Positions 24,044 to 32,893 of a stretch of DNA of 64,000 bases are shown one piece after another. The stretch spans positions 2,447,530-2,511,529 of the forward strand of contig NZ_JAPHEH010000001.1 of assembly GCF_029607905.1 (NCBI RefSeq), given 5' to 3'. Origin of the DNA: Thiovibrio frasassiensis. GTDB lineage: Bacteria; Desulfobacterota; Desulfobulbia; Desulfobulbales; Desulfurivibrionaceae. The translations under genes and the position numbers were made by a program. Each line of letters begins with the position of its first letter. The first letter of the stretch is position 1. The notes beneath the pieces are model-generated. The model did not search any database. It was not told the origin of the DNA and saw only the letters and a program-made list of their open reading frames with translations.

Positions 24044-24418
24044 ATGCTTAATGCAATGAAAAACCTACCCCAAAAAACAATTACCATAATTGCATTAGCA
24101 TTAATTTCAGTTCTTTGCCTAGTTTCGTATTTCAATTATTCCCACAAACAGGAAATGTATGAAAAGTTTTCCTCACGTCTTCCAGATGGCTTTTTTAATC
24201 AAGATGACCCAACCTTTTGGCGCGTAGCAATAAAAGTTTCTGAGCAAAAAATAAAAGACATTGAAACCTCAGGTTATAAGCAACTTGAACAGAAAAAAAT
24301 GGAAAGAATGGGAATTAATATTACCGTCACTGACGAGCTGATTAGTGAAGAATATAAACAAACCAAAAAAGAATTAAATTTTGCCCGAAAAGAGCTGAAG
24401 AGACTTACAGAAAAATAA
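24044..24418 (+). CDS. Small single-pass membrane protein, cassette-like
   Basis: The 124-aa product has one N-terminal transmembrane segment (about residues 12-31, TITIIALALISVLCLVSYFN). A Lys/Glu-rich, largely helical tail follows (VSEQKIKDIETSGYKQLEQ and a C-terminal KELNFARKELKRLTEK), probably outside the membrane. No family is recognised. The gene is the most AT-rich in the window. It ends a few bases before an attC-like palindrome, the arrangement of an integron gene cassette. A second ATG (24056) is an alternative start. Confidence 0.6.
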   Translation: MLNAMKNLPQKTITIIALALISVLCLVSYFNYSHKQEMYEKFSSRLPDGFFNQDDPTFWRVAIKVSEQKIKDIETSGYKQLEQKKMERMGINITVTDELISEEYKQTKKELNFARKELKRLTEK

Positions 24419-24424
24419 AAGCAT

Positions 24425-24492
24425 GCATAACCAGTGGGTTGAGTTCGACGGTCAAACCTGCGGTTTGCCGCGTCTCACCCAAAAAGTTAGAC
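24425..24492 (+). repeat. attC-like recombination site
   Basis: A 68-bp imperfect palindrome starts GCATAAC (RYYYAAC with one mismatch) and ends GTTAGAC, an exact GTTRRRY box. Between them GGGTtGAG pairs with CTCACCC, and GGtCAAACC pairs with GGTTTGCC around TGC. The single unpaired T residues are on one arm, like the extrahelical bases of integron attC sites. It follows the 124-aa gene at once, and the next ATG is 5 bp beyond its end. No integrase gene is visible. Confidence 0.65.
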
Positions 24493-24497
24493 ATCAC

Positions 24498-25211
24498 ATG
24501 ACACAGCCATCTGAACAATTCGATGTAACATCACACTTTGACGAAAGTCTTGCGGCGAAGTACGACCGCAGGATTCGTCTGTTTTGTCAAAACTACGACG
24601 CCTTGCACCAAATGATTGTGCCCTGGCTTCAAGGGTTGCCGGAAGGTTCTACTTTTCTTGCGGCAGGCGCAGGCACTGGCGCTGAAATAGTCACCCTCGG
24701 CAAATGCTTTCCATCTTGGCGCTTTGTCGCTGTGGATGCCTCACCGGACATGCTCAACGCTTGTCGGCACAGAGCGGCCGAAGCCGGGATGGCAAACCGA
24801 GTTACATTCTTTAACGGTCGGTTGCAGGAGTATCAATCGCCCGCCCCGTTTGATGCTGCATCCTCTGTCTTCGTAGCCCACTTCATCAAGGGCCGAGAAG
24901 AGAAGCTCGCTTACTTCCGTTCAATTGCCGCAAGTCTCAAACCCGGCGGCCTGCTTGTCCTCGCCGATCTTTTCGGTGACAAAAGCTCACCTGCCTTTTC
25001 CCGATTGTTGCACACCTGGCTGCTGTCTTATGCATCTCACGGCATTTCTGCCGAAGAGTTGGCTCAAGACCGCGCCCATATCGAAAGAGATGTGGACTTC
25101 ATCCCAGAGAACGAGCTAATTGCCCTCTTGAGTGCAGCGGGATTCGCCAGCCCTTTGCGTTTCTACCAAACCTATTTGTTTGGTGGCTGGGTGACCACAA
25201 AAAAATTCTAA
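24498..25211 (+). CDS. Class I SAM-dependent methyltransferase
   Basis: The 237-aa product has the Rossmann methyltransferase motifs TFLAAGAGTGAEIVTLG (SAM-binding loop), FVAVDASPDML, ASSVFVAHFI and PGGLLVLADLF. It resembles the UbiE/Methyltransf_25 group of small-molecule enzymes; the substrate is unknown. The frame is open 75 nt upstream, but that part is the attC-like palindrome, so the start is the ATG at 24498, right after the putative recombination site. A second, weaker attC-like palindrome overlaps its stop codon, so it may be a gene cassette. Confidence 0.82.
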   Translation: MTQPSEQFDVTSHFDESLAAKYDRRIRLFCQNYDALHQMIVPWLQGLPEGSTFLAAGAGTGAEIVTLGKCFPSWRFVAVDASPDMLNACRHRAAEAGMANRVTFFNGRLQEYQSPAPFDAASSVFVAHFIKGREEKLAYFRSIAASLKPGGLLVLADLFGDKSSPAFSRLLHTWLLSYASHGISAEELAQDRAHIERDVDFIPENELIALLSAAGFASPLRFYQTYLFGGWVTTKKF

Positions 25212-25269
25212 CATTGCTGTCGTGAAGGACGCTCCGCCGACAAGCGGCTCCACGCCCCTCACCTTGAAC
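25206..25269 (+). repeat. Degenerate attC-like palindrome
   Basis: TTCTAAC (25206-25212) and CTTGAAC (25263-25269) each differ at one position from the RYYYAAC and GTTRRRY boxes. Between them GTGAaGGaCG pairs with CGcCCcTCAC, and CCGC pairs with GCGG around CGACAA. It bounds the methyltransferase gene on its 3' side. It is weaker evidence than the site at 24425. Confidence 0.4.
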
Positions 25270-25320
25270 TCATCAATCAAAAAAAACAACCCGTTCCTTT
25301 TTTTGTTATCGGAATAAATC

Positions 25321-25764
25321 ATGGAATTTTTCGAATACGCCGACATTCTGACCACCCAGGAAGAAATCAGAAACAAGGTAGCCATAGACACCCTGCCCTT
25401 CTTTTGCGAAGAGATTGATGAGGTGGATGCAGCGGAGGAGTTGGGCCGGGTCATTTACTTCCGCCACTGGGGCCGCTTTCACCTCCGGCAGGAAGATATC
25501 ATGGGCGGGGTGCGTTTTTCCGTGCCGGACTGCCCCAATGCCCTGGCCTGGACCGTAACCACCGGCTATCCGCCCTACCCCGAGAAGATCGTCCTGCATG
25601 GGACCATCAACAGGCTTGCGCACGATGCCGAATTTATTGAAGCGACACAGGCGCTCCTGGCCACGTTAAAGGCCGGGCTGGAAGCAAATTTCACCAGCGC
25701 ATCAAGCCAAGGCCAAGCGGAACCCCGCCCCTTTCAGATGCCCGACCTGCGCAACAACCTCTAA
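25321..25764 (+). CDS. Hypothetical protein
   Basis: A 147-aa acidic protein of unknown function. Visible features are an N-terminal helix EYADILTTQEEIRNK, a central strand-rich part (GRVIYFRHWGRFHLR, MGGVRFSVPDC) and a Gln/Pro-rich end. There are no signal peptide or membrane helices. Base composition returns to the GC-rich level of the main chromosome, so it is probably not part of the cassette-like patch upstream. It converges on the MFS gene. Confidence 0.6.
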   Translation: MEFFEYADILTTQEEIRNKVAIDTLPFFCEEIDEVDAAEELGRVIYFRHWGRFHLRQEDIMGGVRFSVPDCPNALAWTVTTGYPPYPEKIVLHGTINRLAHDAEFIEATQALLATLKAGLEANFTSASSQGQAEPRPFQMPDLRNNL

Positions 25765-25814
25765 TCCTCTTGCCAGCGCAGTCCCTGTCTCAACAAAGCC
25801 CCACCCCGCACTAA

Positions 25815-27068
25815 TCACTGCGCCCCACCACTCGCCAATCGCCGCCGCTGCCTGGTTTCCGTTTCCAACGGCGGCAGGAAAATAGCCAGCAGCCCGATCG
25901 CGGGCAGATACGAGCAGAGGTGATACACGTAGCCAAGGCTGGTTACATCGGCGAGATGCCCGAGCACCGCCGCCCCGATCCCACCCATGCCAAAGGCAAA
26001 ACCAAAAGACATCCCGGCCACCGTGCCGACCCTGGCCGGAAGCAGCTCCTGGGCATAGACCACTATGGCCGGGAAGGCGGAGGCGAGGATCACCCCGATG
26101 AAGACACTGAGCACCCCGGTCCAGAACAAATTGGCATAGGGCAGGGCCAGGGTAAAGGGCAGCACCCCCAAAATCGAGACCCAGATCACGACCTTGCGGC
26201 CAAAGCGGTCGCCGATCGGGCCGCCGACCAGGGTGCCGGTGGCCACCGCGCCGAAAAAGGCAAAGAGATGGAGCTGCGCGCTCTGCACCGGGAGCTGGAA
26301 CCTCTCCATCAGATAAAAGATATAGTAGCTGGAGATGCTGGCCATGTAGAAAAACTTGGAGAACATCAGGGCCAGGAGCACCGCCAGGGTAAGGGCCACC
26401 CTGCCGCGGGGCAGCTCCATCTGGGGCACTGCGGCGCCGGCGCTGGAGATAAGCCGCATCAGCCCGTGGACCTTGTACCAGTGACCGACCCGGATCAGGA
26501 GATAGATGCCCAACAGAGCGGCGAGGGAAAACCAGGCCAGGCTTGTTTGCCCGTGGCGCAAGACGATGAGCGCGGCCAGCAGGGGGCCGATAGCCGAACC
26601 GGCATTGCCCCCCACCTGAAACAACGACTGGGCCAAGCCGTGCCTGCCGCCGGAAGCCATCCGCGCCACCCGGGAGGATTCGGGATGAAACACCGAGGAG
26701 CCGGTCCCCACCAGGGCCGCGGCCAGCAGGAGCACCGGATAGCTGCCGGCCTGGGAAAAGAGCACCAGCCCCACCAAGGTCAGGGTCATGCCCACGGCCA
26801 GGGAATAGGGCCTGGGGTTCCGGTCGATGAAAAAACCGACCAGGGGCTGGAGGATCGAGGCGGTGCCCTGGAAGGTGAGGGTGATCATGCCGATCTGGGC
26901 GAAGCTCAGGCCATAGTTGCTCTGGAGCAGCGGATAGATCGCGGACAACAGGGTCTGCATCATGTCGTTGAGCAGATGACAGACACTGATGATGATCAGG
27001 ATGATGAAGGCTGTTTTTTCAGCGGGCGGCTGGGCACTTGCAGCGGGCGAATTCACTGGGCAATCCAT
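25815..27068 (-). CDS. MFS exporter, fosmidomycin-resistance (Fsr) type
   Basis: A 417-aa protein with about twelve transmembrane helices. SVCHLLNDMMQTLLSAIYPLL near the start and FHPESSRVARMASGGRHGLAQS are characteristic of the Fsr subfamily, whose members export fosmidomycin and related compounds. The natural substrate here is not known. The frame extends to 27122, but I prefer MDCPVNSP (27068) as start, because the upstream residues are not of a membrane-protein type. It lies head to tail with the periplasmic protein gene on the same strand. Confidence 0.85.
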   Translation of the reverse strand: MDCPVNSPAASAQPPAEKTAFIILIIISVCHLLNDMMQTLLSAIYPLLQSNYGLSFAQIGMITLTFQGTASILQPLVGFFIDRNPRPYSLAVGMTLTLVGLVLFSQAGSYPVLLLAAALVGTGSSVFHPESSRVARMASGGRHGLAQSLFQVGGNAGSAIGPLLAALIVLRHGQTSLAWFSLAALLGIYLLIRVGHWYKVHGLMRLISSAGAAVPQMELPRGRVALTLAVLLALMFSKFFYMASISSYYIFYLMERFQLPVQSAQLHLFAFFGAVATGTLVGGPIGDRFGRKVVIWVSILGVLPFTLALPYANLFWTGVLSVFIGVILASAFPAIVVYAQELLPARVGTVAGMSFGFAFGMGGIGAAVLGHLADVTSLGYVYHLCSYLPAIGLLAIFLPPLETETRQRRRLASGGAQ

Positions 27069-27152
27069 ACTGGCGGCTTCGTGAATTCCCCGCTCAAGGC
27101 CGCAGCAAGAGAGAGTACTCATATGAACAGGGAAAGGGATTACGCCAGGGGA

Positions 27153-27614
27153 TTAACGACCACCGCCGTGCCCTTTATCCTTACCATTCCCATGCCCTTT
27201 GCCGTTTCCATGGCCATCATTCCGACCATCGTCACGACGGTCATCGCGACGGTCATCGTGGCGCTCGCGATGTCTTTCCTGATAACGGGGAACATACTCC
27301 TGCTCGTACCAGTCGTCATGAACAAAAAAGACCCGCTCGCCGCAGGCGTTGTATTCGCGACAGTGCTTTCTCCAATTTTTGATGTGACCCGGCGGAACGC
27401 GGAGATAGATGGGCGGGCGGTCCAACCGGGCCCCACGGAGAATGATTCTCGGTTGGGCGTAGATCACTCGGGGCTGCGGGAAATCGCCGATGTCAATATG
27501 CCCATAGAAACCGGGTTGGCCGATGCTGACCGAAACGCCAACGTCGGCAGCAAGTGCCGGGGTGGAGAAAGTGGCTGCGGCTATCGCCGCAACAATGAGA
27601 AAACGTTTCATCAT
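27153..27614 (-). CDS. Periplasmic protein with Asp/His/Gly/Lys-rich tail
   Basis: The 153-aa product has a clear signal peptide (KRFLIVAAIAAATFSTPALA, cleavage near residue 23), then DVGVSVSIGQPGFYGHIDIG and a central segment YLRVPPGHIKNWRKHCREYN with two cysteines that may form a disulfide. The last 40 residues are low-complexity Arg/Asp, then Gly/His/Asn/Lys (DDRRDDRRDDGRNDGHGNGK). Similar proteins are common in proteobacteria and have no known function; the histidine-rich tail could bind metal. Promoters for this gene and the divergent regulator share 27615-27718. Confidence 0.72.
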   Translation of the reverse strand: MMKRFLIVAAIAAATFSTPALAADVGVSVSIGQPGFYGHIDIGDFPQPRVIYAQPRIILRGARLDRPPIYLRVPPGHIKNWRKHCREYNACGERVFFVHDDWYEQEYVPRYQERHRERHDDRRDDRRDDGRNDGHGNGKGHGNGKDKGHGGGR

Positions 27615-27718
27615 GAATCTCCTCGGGTTGGGGTTTGCTAAAATGTTAGTATACCACTTTCAAAAAAAAGAGGACGTTGTTGTTTGCCTGACGTACACTC
27701 AAATTCAGGAGAAGCGTC

Positions 27719-28066
27719 ATGAAGAAAAAAATACGAGCCCCAATGGTTCCCCGCACGGCCCAAGAGACGACCCGTCATGGTATTATGGCCCTTCTCGGTG
27801 AGGGACCAGTCTCGGCCAAGGATATTTCCGTGGCGCTCCATCTCGCGGAAAAGGAGGTCTGCTCCCATCTCGAGCATATCCGCCGCAGCCTGCACGCCAG
27901 CGGCGGGGTGCTTGAAATTGTCCCGGCCGAGTGCCGAAGCTGTGGGTTTGTTTTTGCCAAACGGGAACGGCTGACCCCGCCGGGCAGATGCCCGGTCTGC
28001 CGGAGCGAAGCGATTAACGATCCGCTTTTTTCCCTGCGGGGCGCGCAGGGAAATCCGCCGGATTGA
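27719..28066 (+). CDS. Small HTH/zinc-ribbon transcriptional regulator
   Basis: The 115-aa protein combines an N-terminal winged-helix-like region (VSAKDISVALHLAEKEVCSHL) with a C-terminal zinc ribbon, CRSCG then CPVCRSEA. This is the arrangement of predicted regulators of the COG3357 type, more often seen in archaea and anaerobes. The ribosome site CAGGAG is about 9 nt upstream. It is transcribed away from the periplasmic protein gene, which it might control, and mgtC-like follows after about 95 bp. Confidence 0.78.
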   Translation: MKKKIRAPMVPRTAQETTRHGIMALLGEGPVSAKDISVALHLAEKEVCSHLEHIRRSLHASGGVLEIVPAECRSCGFVFAKRERLTPPGRCPVCRSEAINDPLFSLRGAQGNPPD

Positions 28067-28161
28067 CAGCATGCGGTTTCGGGAATAGAGTGCCAGCAAG
28101 AGAAACAACTTTCCCCTGGCCAAAGCAACACAGCAAAACACTCCCCCTGGAGCCATAGACC

Positions 28162-28662
28162 ATGCCCGTGTTCGACCCATTCACCCCGATCTTCTGGCAA
28201 CGCATCTTCGTTGCCCTGCTCTGCGGCGGCATCATCGGCTTGGAGCGCCAGCTGCGCGGCAAACCGGCGGGTATCCGCACCAGCATCCTGATCTGCCTCG
28301 GCACCGAGGTCTTTGTCGCCTTAGGCGCCCTGCTCACCACGGAACCCGGCGGCGACCCAAGCCGGGTGGTGGGCCAGGTGGTCACCGGCATCGGCTTTCT
28401 CGGCGCCGGGGTTATCATGGCCAAGGAAGGGTTGCTGCAGGGGGTGACCTCGGCGGCGGTGATCTGGATGCTCGCAGCCATTGGCGCGGTTATCGGCTTG
28501 GGCTATGAACATGGGGCGGTGGTCCTGGCCGTGCTCACGGTCGGGGTCCTGACCGGGGTCGAACTGCTGGAAACCAGCTTCACCATGCTGCGGGAGGGAA
28601 TACACCCACCGCATCTGCCTTTTAAACGCCGCCGAAAAGACGACGAATCCGACCAGCAATAA
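28162..28662 (+). CDS. MgtC/SapB-family membrane protein
   Basis: A 166-aa integral membrane protein with about five transmembrane helices. It has the family motifs GGIIGLERQLRGKPAGIRT, GQVVTGIGFLGAGVIM and VTSAAVIWMLAAIG. MgtC proteins affect Mg2+ homeostasis, acid tolerance and ATP synthase activity in some species; in this organism only membership is supported. The C-terminus is short and charged (RRRKDDESDQQ) and lacks the soluble ACT-like domain of longer relatives. It converges on the YitT-like gene. Confidence 0.88.
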   Translation: MPVFDPFTPIFWQRIFVALLCGGIIGLERQLRGKPAGIRTSILICLGTEVFVALGALLTTEPGGDPSRVVGQVVTGIGFLGAGVIMAKEGLLQGVTSAAVIWMLAAIGAVIGLGYEHGAVVLAVLTVGVLTGVELLETSFTMLREGIHPPHLPFKRRRKDDESDQQ

Positions 28663-28697
28663 AACGCATCCCGGCAGAAATCACTCCCCTTCCCGGT

Positions 28698-29564
28698 TCA
28701 ATATATCTTGCGCCGCGAGAAGGTCGAGCCGATCACGTTGAAGGTGTTTTCCACGATGAACAGCGCGTGGGGATCGATGGTGAAGGCGATCTCCTCCAGA
28801 CGCTTGAGCTGAATGTTATTGGTCACCACCATCAGGACCCGGCGCGGTTCCTTTTTGTACGCCCCCACCCCTTCGAGAAAGGTGGCCCCGACCTTAAGTT
28901 TTTCCATCACCTTGTCGGCAATGTCGGAATTTTGGCTGGAGATGATGAGGCAGAGTTTGCGCTGGTTGAACAGCGACAGGCTGTACTCAACGGCGCTCGC
29001 CGCGACAAAGGCGGCGATCAGCGAGGCGATCACCAGGTCGTTGTCCAGACTGGCGAAGCTGAAGGAAAAGAGCACCAGATTGAAACCAAAATAGGTTTTG
29101 CCGACCCCGATGTTATAGCGCTGGTTGAGAATGACCGCGACCACGTCCAGGCCGCCGTTGGAACCCAGCGAACGCAGCACGATCCCGGCGCCGGTGCCGA
29201 CGATGACCCCAAAACAGACCGCGGCATAGAGCTGATTCTGGATATGGAGCTGAAAATCGATCACCATATAGCCCAGGGAAATCACCAGCATGGAGACGAA
29301 GCTGTAAGCGAGAAAGCGCCGGCCGATGAGGAGATAGCCGAGAATGAACATGGGCACGTTGAGCAACAGATACCAGCCTCCGGCGTTCAGCAGGCCGGTC
29401 TTGTACTCGATGAGCGCGGCCACCCCGAACAAGCCGCTGGGCACAAAGCCGTGCGCCGCGGCAATGGCCTTGAAACCAACGGTCTGCACGAGAGAGCCGA
29501 CGATGATCAGGATCAGATTCCAGGTCACTGAATAACTAAAATCACGTTTTACCGCCACCTTCAT
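28698..29564 (-). CDS. YitT-family membrane protein (DUF161 plus DUF2179)
   Basis: The 288-aa product has five or six transmembrane helices in two repeat-like parts (residues 1-195), with LRSLGSNGGLDVVAVILNQR between them. A C-terminal cytoplasmic DUF2179-type domain follows (GATFLEGVGAYKKEPRRVL, then VVTNNIQLKRLEEI). Function is unknown for the family; transport or nucleotide-signal sensing has been suggested. It is transcribed away from fdhA. Confidence 0.87.
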   Translation of the reverse strand: MKVAVKRDFSYSVTWNLILIIVGSLVQTVGFKAIAAAHGFVPSGLFGVAALIEYKTGLLNAGGWYLLLNVPMFILGYLLIGRRFLAYSFVSMLVISLGYMVIDFQLHIQNQLYAAVCFGVIVGTGAGIVLRSLGSNGGLDVVAVILNQRYNIGVGKTYFGFNLVLFSFSFASLDNDLVIASLIAAFVAASAVEYSLSLFNQRKLCLIISSQNSDIADKVMEKLKVGATFLEGVGAYKKEPRRVLMVVTNNIQLKRLEEIAFTIDPHALFIVENTFNVIGSTFSRRKIY

Positions 29565-29746
29565 CCTCCTTGGACAACCTGCCTGCGTTGCCGATAAATT
29601 GAGGCTACAGGCAAACCATACCTCCCTGCCCCTGTCAACCGAAAGCCAATTATCCCTTTGGTTCCGCTGCTGTTTCTCTGCTACACTGAGTGCAGGCTAT
29701 GTGGACGCATCCGTGTCCCTGCCTGGAACAAACAGGAGAAACGCTG

Positions 29747-31786
29747 ATGGATGATGTGCTGACCACCTGTGTTTACTGCGGCTGCGGCTGCGGTCTTTAC
29801 CTGCACGTGGAGAAGGACAAGGTCTGCGGCAGCCAGCCCAGCCGGTACCACCCGGTCTCCCGGGGCAACCTCTGCGTCAAGGGCTGGCACATCCATGAAT
29901 CCGTCAACCATCCCGATCGGCTCACCACCCCGCTGATCCGTAAAAACAACGTACTCACCCCGGCCACCTGGGAAGAGGCCCTGGATTTTACCGCCCAGCA
30001 GCTCGGCCGGATCCGCGAGCAGCATACCGGCACCGCCATCGGCGTGCTGGCCTCGGCCAAGTGTACCAACGAGGAGAACTATCTGCTGCAAAAGTTCGCC
30101 CGCACCGCGCTTGGCACCAACAACGTGGACCACTGCGCCCGACTCTGACACGCCCCCACGGTGGCAGGTCTTGCCACCACCTTCGGCAGCGGGGCCATGA
30201 CCAACTCGATCAACGAGATCGAAAACGCCGAGGTGATCCTGGTTTCCGGCTCCAACACCACCGAGGCCCATCCCCAGGTGGCCCGACGGATGCTGGACGC
30301 GGTGGACCGGGGCGCCCGGCTGATTGTGATCGATCCGCGCCGCACCCGCTTGGCCGAGTGCGCCCATCTCCATCTGGCGCTAAAGCCCGGCACCGATATC
30401 CCGCTCATCAATGCGATGATGCGGGTTCTATTGGACGAGGGGCTGGCCGACGATCTCTTCATCGAGATGCGCACCGAAAACTTCCTCGCCCTGCGCGACA
30501 TGCTCCACCGCCTGGACCTTGAGGAAACCGCCGAACTCACCGGGGTGGAGCTGCCCCTGATCCGCCAGGCGGCCGAGCTCTACGGGAGAGCCCGCAAGGC
30601 GGTGATCTGCTACTGCCTGGGCATCACCCAGCATGTCTGCGGCACCGAAAACGTGCAGACCATCGCCAACCTGGCCATGCTCGCCGGACACATCGAAAAG
30701 GAAGACACCGGGGTCGACCCGCTCCGCGGCCAGAACAACGTCCAGGGCGCCTGCGACATGGGGGCGCTGCCCAACATGCTCCCCAGCTACCAGGGCGTAC
30801 ACCACGATGATTTCCGCGACAAGTTCGAACGCGCCTGGGGAGCAACCCTGCCGACAGACCCCGGCCTGACCCTGGTGGAAATGACCCACGGCGGGCCGCA
30901 GGGACCGATCCGGGGGATGTACATCATGGGCGAAAACCCCATGCTCAGCGACCCCACCCTGAACAAGGTGGAGGAAACCCTGCGGGGCTTGGATTTTCTG
31001 GCGGTGAGCGACATCTTCCTCACCGAAACGGCGCAGCTTGCCCACGTTGTTTTCCCGGCCGCCTGCTTTGCCGAAAAAAGCGGCACCTTCACCAACTCCG
31101 AACGCAGGGTGCAGATGGTGCGCCAGGCAACCGAGCCGCCGGGAGAATGCCGGGCTGACAGCGCGATCATCATGGCGCTTTCCACCCGCTTGGGCTATGC
31201 GATGGAATACGACTCCAGCGCTGAAGTGATGGAAGAGATCGCCCTGCTCTCCCCCATCTACGGCGGCATCTACCATGACCGTTTGGACCGGAGCTGGGGG
31301 TTGCAATGGCCCTGCTGGGACCGCGAACATCCGGGCACCCCTTTTCTGCACAAGTACTATTTTACCCGGGGTCGGGGTCATTTTATGCCCGCCAGCCACA
31401 CTGCGCCCAGCGAGCTGCCGGACCGGGAATATCCCCTCCTGCTGATGACCGGCCGGATCTACCACCAGTACCACACCGGCACCATGAGCCGTAAAAGCGA
31501 ACGGTTGAGCAGGGAGTGCGGCCAGGCCGAACTCCAGCTCAACCCGGCGGACGCCAAAACCCTCAGCCTGCGCCAGGGCGAAATGGTGCGGCTCATCTCC
31601 CGGCGGGGCGAGATAACCCTCAGGGTCTCCATCACCGAACAGGTGGCTGCCGGGATGGTCTACACCACCTTCCACTTTTCCGAGGCGCCCATCAATCGGC
31701 TCACCAACGACGCCTTTGACACCGGCTCCCGCTGCCCGGAGTACAAGGTCTGCGCGGTGCGGGTGGAAAAATCGCAGCTCCTGTAA
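29747..31786 (+). CDS. fdhA: Formate dehydrogenase catalytic subunit, selenocysteine-containing
   Basis: A molybdopterin (or tungstopterin) formate dehydrogenase of 679 aa when the in-frame TGA at 30146-30148 is read as selenocysteine (residue 134). The context DHCARL-U-HAPTVAGL matches the Sec site of FdhF-type enzymes, and the frame continues without break to 31786. The N-terminus has a 4Fe-4S motif CVYCGCGCG with NLCVKG; NNVQGACDMG and the C-terminal Molydop_binding region are also present. A SECIS-like hairpin lies just after the TGA. The start is set by AGGAGA before ATG 29747. It heads an operon with two HydB/HydG-like genes, so it probably passes formate electrons to NAD(P) or ferredoxin in the cytoplasm. 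Confidence 0.95.
30160..30178 (+). promoter_or_regulatory. SECIS hairpin of fdhA
   Basis: GGTGGCA (30160-30166) and TGCCACC (30172-30178) form a perfect 7-bp stem with a GGTCT loop, starting 11 nt after the TGA. The GGTCT loop and the distance match the E. coli fdhF SECIS that binds SelB. Confidence 0.9.
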
Positions 31787-31800
31787 CCCAAGGAAAGCCC

Positions 31801-32862
31801 ATGCCCCACGTATCCGACAATGCCAACAGCCATCTGATAAAAAAAGATCACATGAAGGGCTTCCTGCGCAAGCTGAGCAAGGAGTACCGCCTGGTGGCGC
31901 CGGTGCGCAATCGCCATGGCGATGTGCTCTTCACCGTGATCAACGACCTGGACGCGGCGGAGATCGAACTGAACGAACCGCCCCAGAATTCGCTCAAGCA
32001 GTTCTTCTTCCCCCAACAGGAACAGCTCTCCACCTATAGCCTCACCGCCAAGGGCTATGCGTTCCACACCACCCAGGAAACCATCCCGCCCACGGTCTAC
32101 TTCGGGGTGCATTCCTGCGATCTCTCCGCAGTGCTCTACATGGATGTGGTCTTCTCCCGCCGGCAGCGCGATCCCTTCTATCTCCGGCGCCGCCAGAGTT
32201 CGGTGCTGATCGGCATCAACTGCAACACCCCTTCTCCGAACTGCTTTTGCAACGCCACCGGCTCCGGGCCCTTTCTTGAGCTGGGCAGCGACCTGCAACT
32301 CACCGATCTCGGCGACCGCTTCCTGGTGGAAGTCGGCCGGGCTCCGGGCCATACCCTGCTGCAGCGCTGGGAGCGTTTTTTCTCCCCCTCCACCGACAAG
32401 GACCACAGCGGCCGGTATCAGGCCTTTCTTGAGGCGCGCGGCCGCTTCAGCCGCCAGGTCCATGTGGAACAGGCCATCCGACGGCTGGAGGCGGACACAG
32501 TGCCGGAGGCGGTCTGGGCAGAACTGTCGCTACGCTGCCAGGACTGCGGCGGCTGCGCCTATCTCTGCCCCACCTGCACCTGCTTCACCATCAGCGACCA
32601 GCCGTTCGACGCCACGAGCGGCCAGCGGTTGCGGAGCTGGGACGCCTGCACCTTTGCCGGCTTCACCGGGATGGCCGGGGGCCACAACCCGGTGGAGGCG
32701 AAAACCGGGGCCATCCGCCAGCGCTTTACCCACAAGCTCCGCGACGATGTGCGCCAAAATGGCCGCCCGAGCTGTGTGGGCTGCGGCCGCTGCGTGTCCA
32801 TCTGCTTCGGCGGCACCGACATCGTTCGTTTTGTGGAGCGCGCCTGTCAGGGCAGCCTCTAG
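31801..32862 (+). CDS. HydB-like 4Fe-4S electron-transfer subunit
   Basis: The 353-aa protein resembles the beta subunit of sulfhydrogenase-type complexes: a long N-terminal region with VHSCDLSAVLYMD and two C-terminal 4Fe-4S motifs, CQDCGGCAYLCPTCTC and CVGCGRCVSICF. Extra cysteines in NCNTPSPNCFCNATG may hold another cluster. It would carry electrons between FdhA and the flavoprotein encoded next. AAGGAAAG precedes the chosen ATG, 15 nt after the fdhA stop. An alternative start is MKGFLRKL at 31852. Confidence 0.85.
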   Translation: MPHVSDNANSHLIKKDHMKGFLRKLSKEYRLVAPVRNRHGDVLFTVINDLDAAEIELNEPPQNSLKQFFFPQQEQLSTYSLTAKGYAFHTTQETIPPTVYFGVHSCDLSAVLYMDVVFSRRQRDPFYLRRRQSSVLIGINCNTPSPNCFCNATGSGPFLELGSDLQLTDLGDRFLVEVGRAPGHTLLQRWERFFSPSTDKDHSGRYQAFLEARGRFSRQVHVEQAIRRLEADTVPEAVWAELSLRCQDCGGCAYLCPTCTCFTISDQPFDATSGQRLRSWDACTFAGFTGMAGGHNPVEAKTGAIRQRFTHKLRDDVRQNGRPSCVGCGRCVSICFGGTDIVRFVERACQGSL

Positions 32863-32893
32863 CACTTACCCTCAACCCAAGCGGGAAAAAACC

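Noticed and set aside
30146-30148. Apparent premature stop in fdhA, as if it were two genes
   Set aside because: Context, frame continuity and the SECIS hairpin make selenocysteine decoding much more likely than a pseudogene. The same reasoning applies at 36728, 39813 and 41803.
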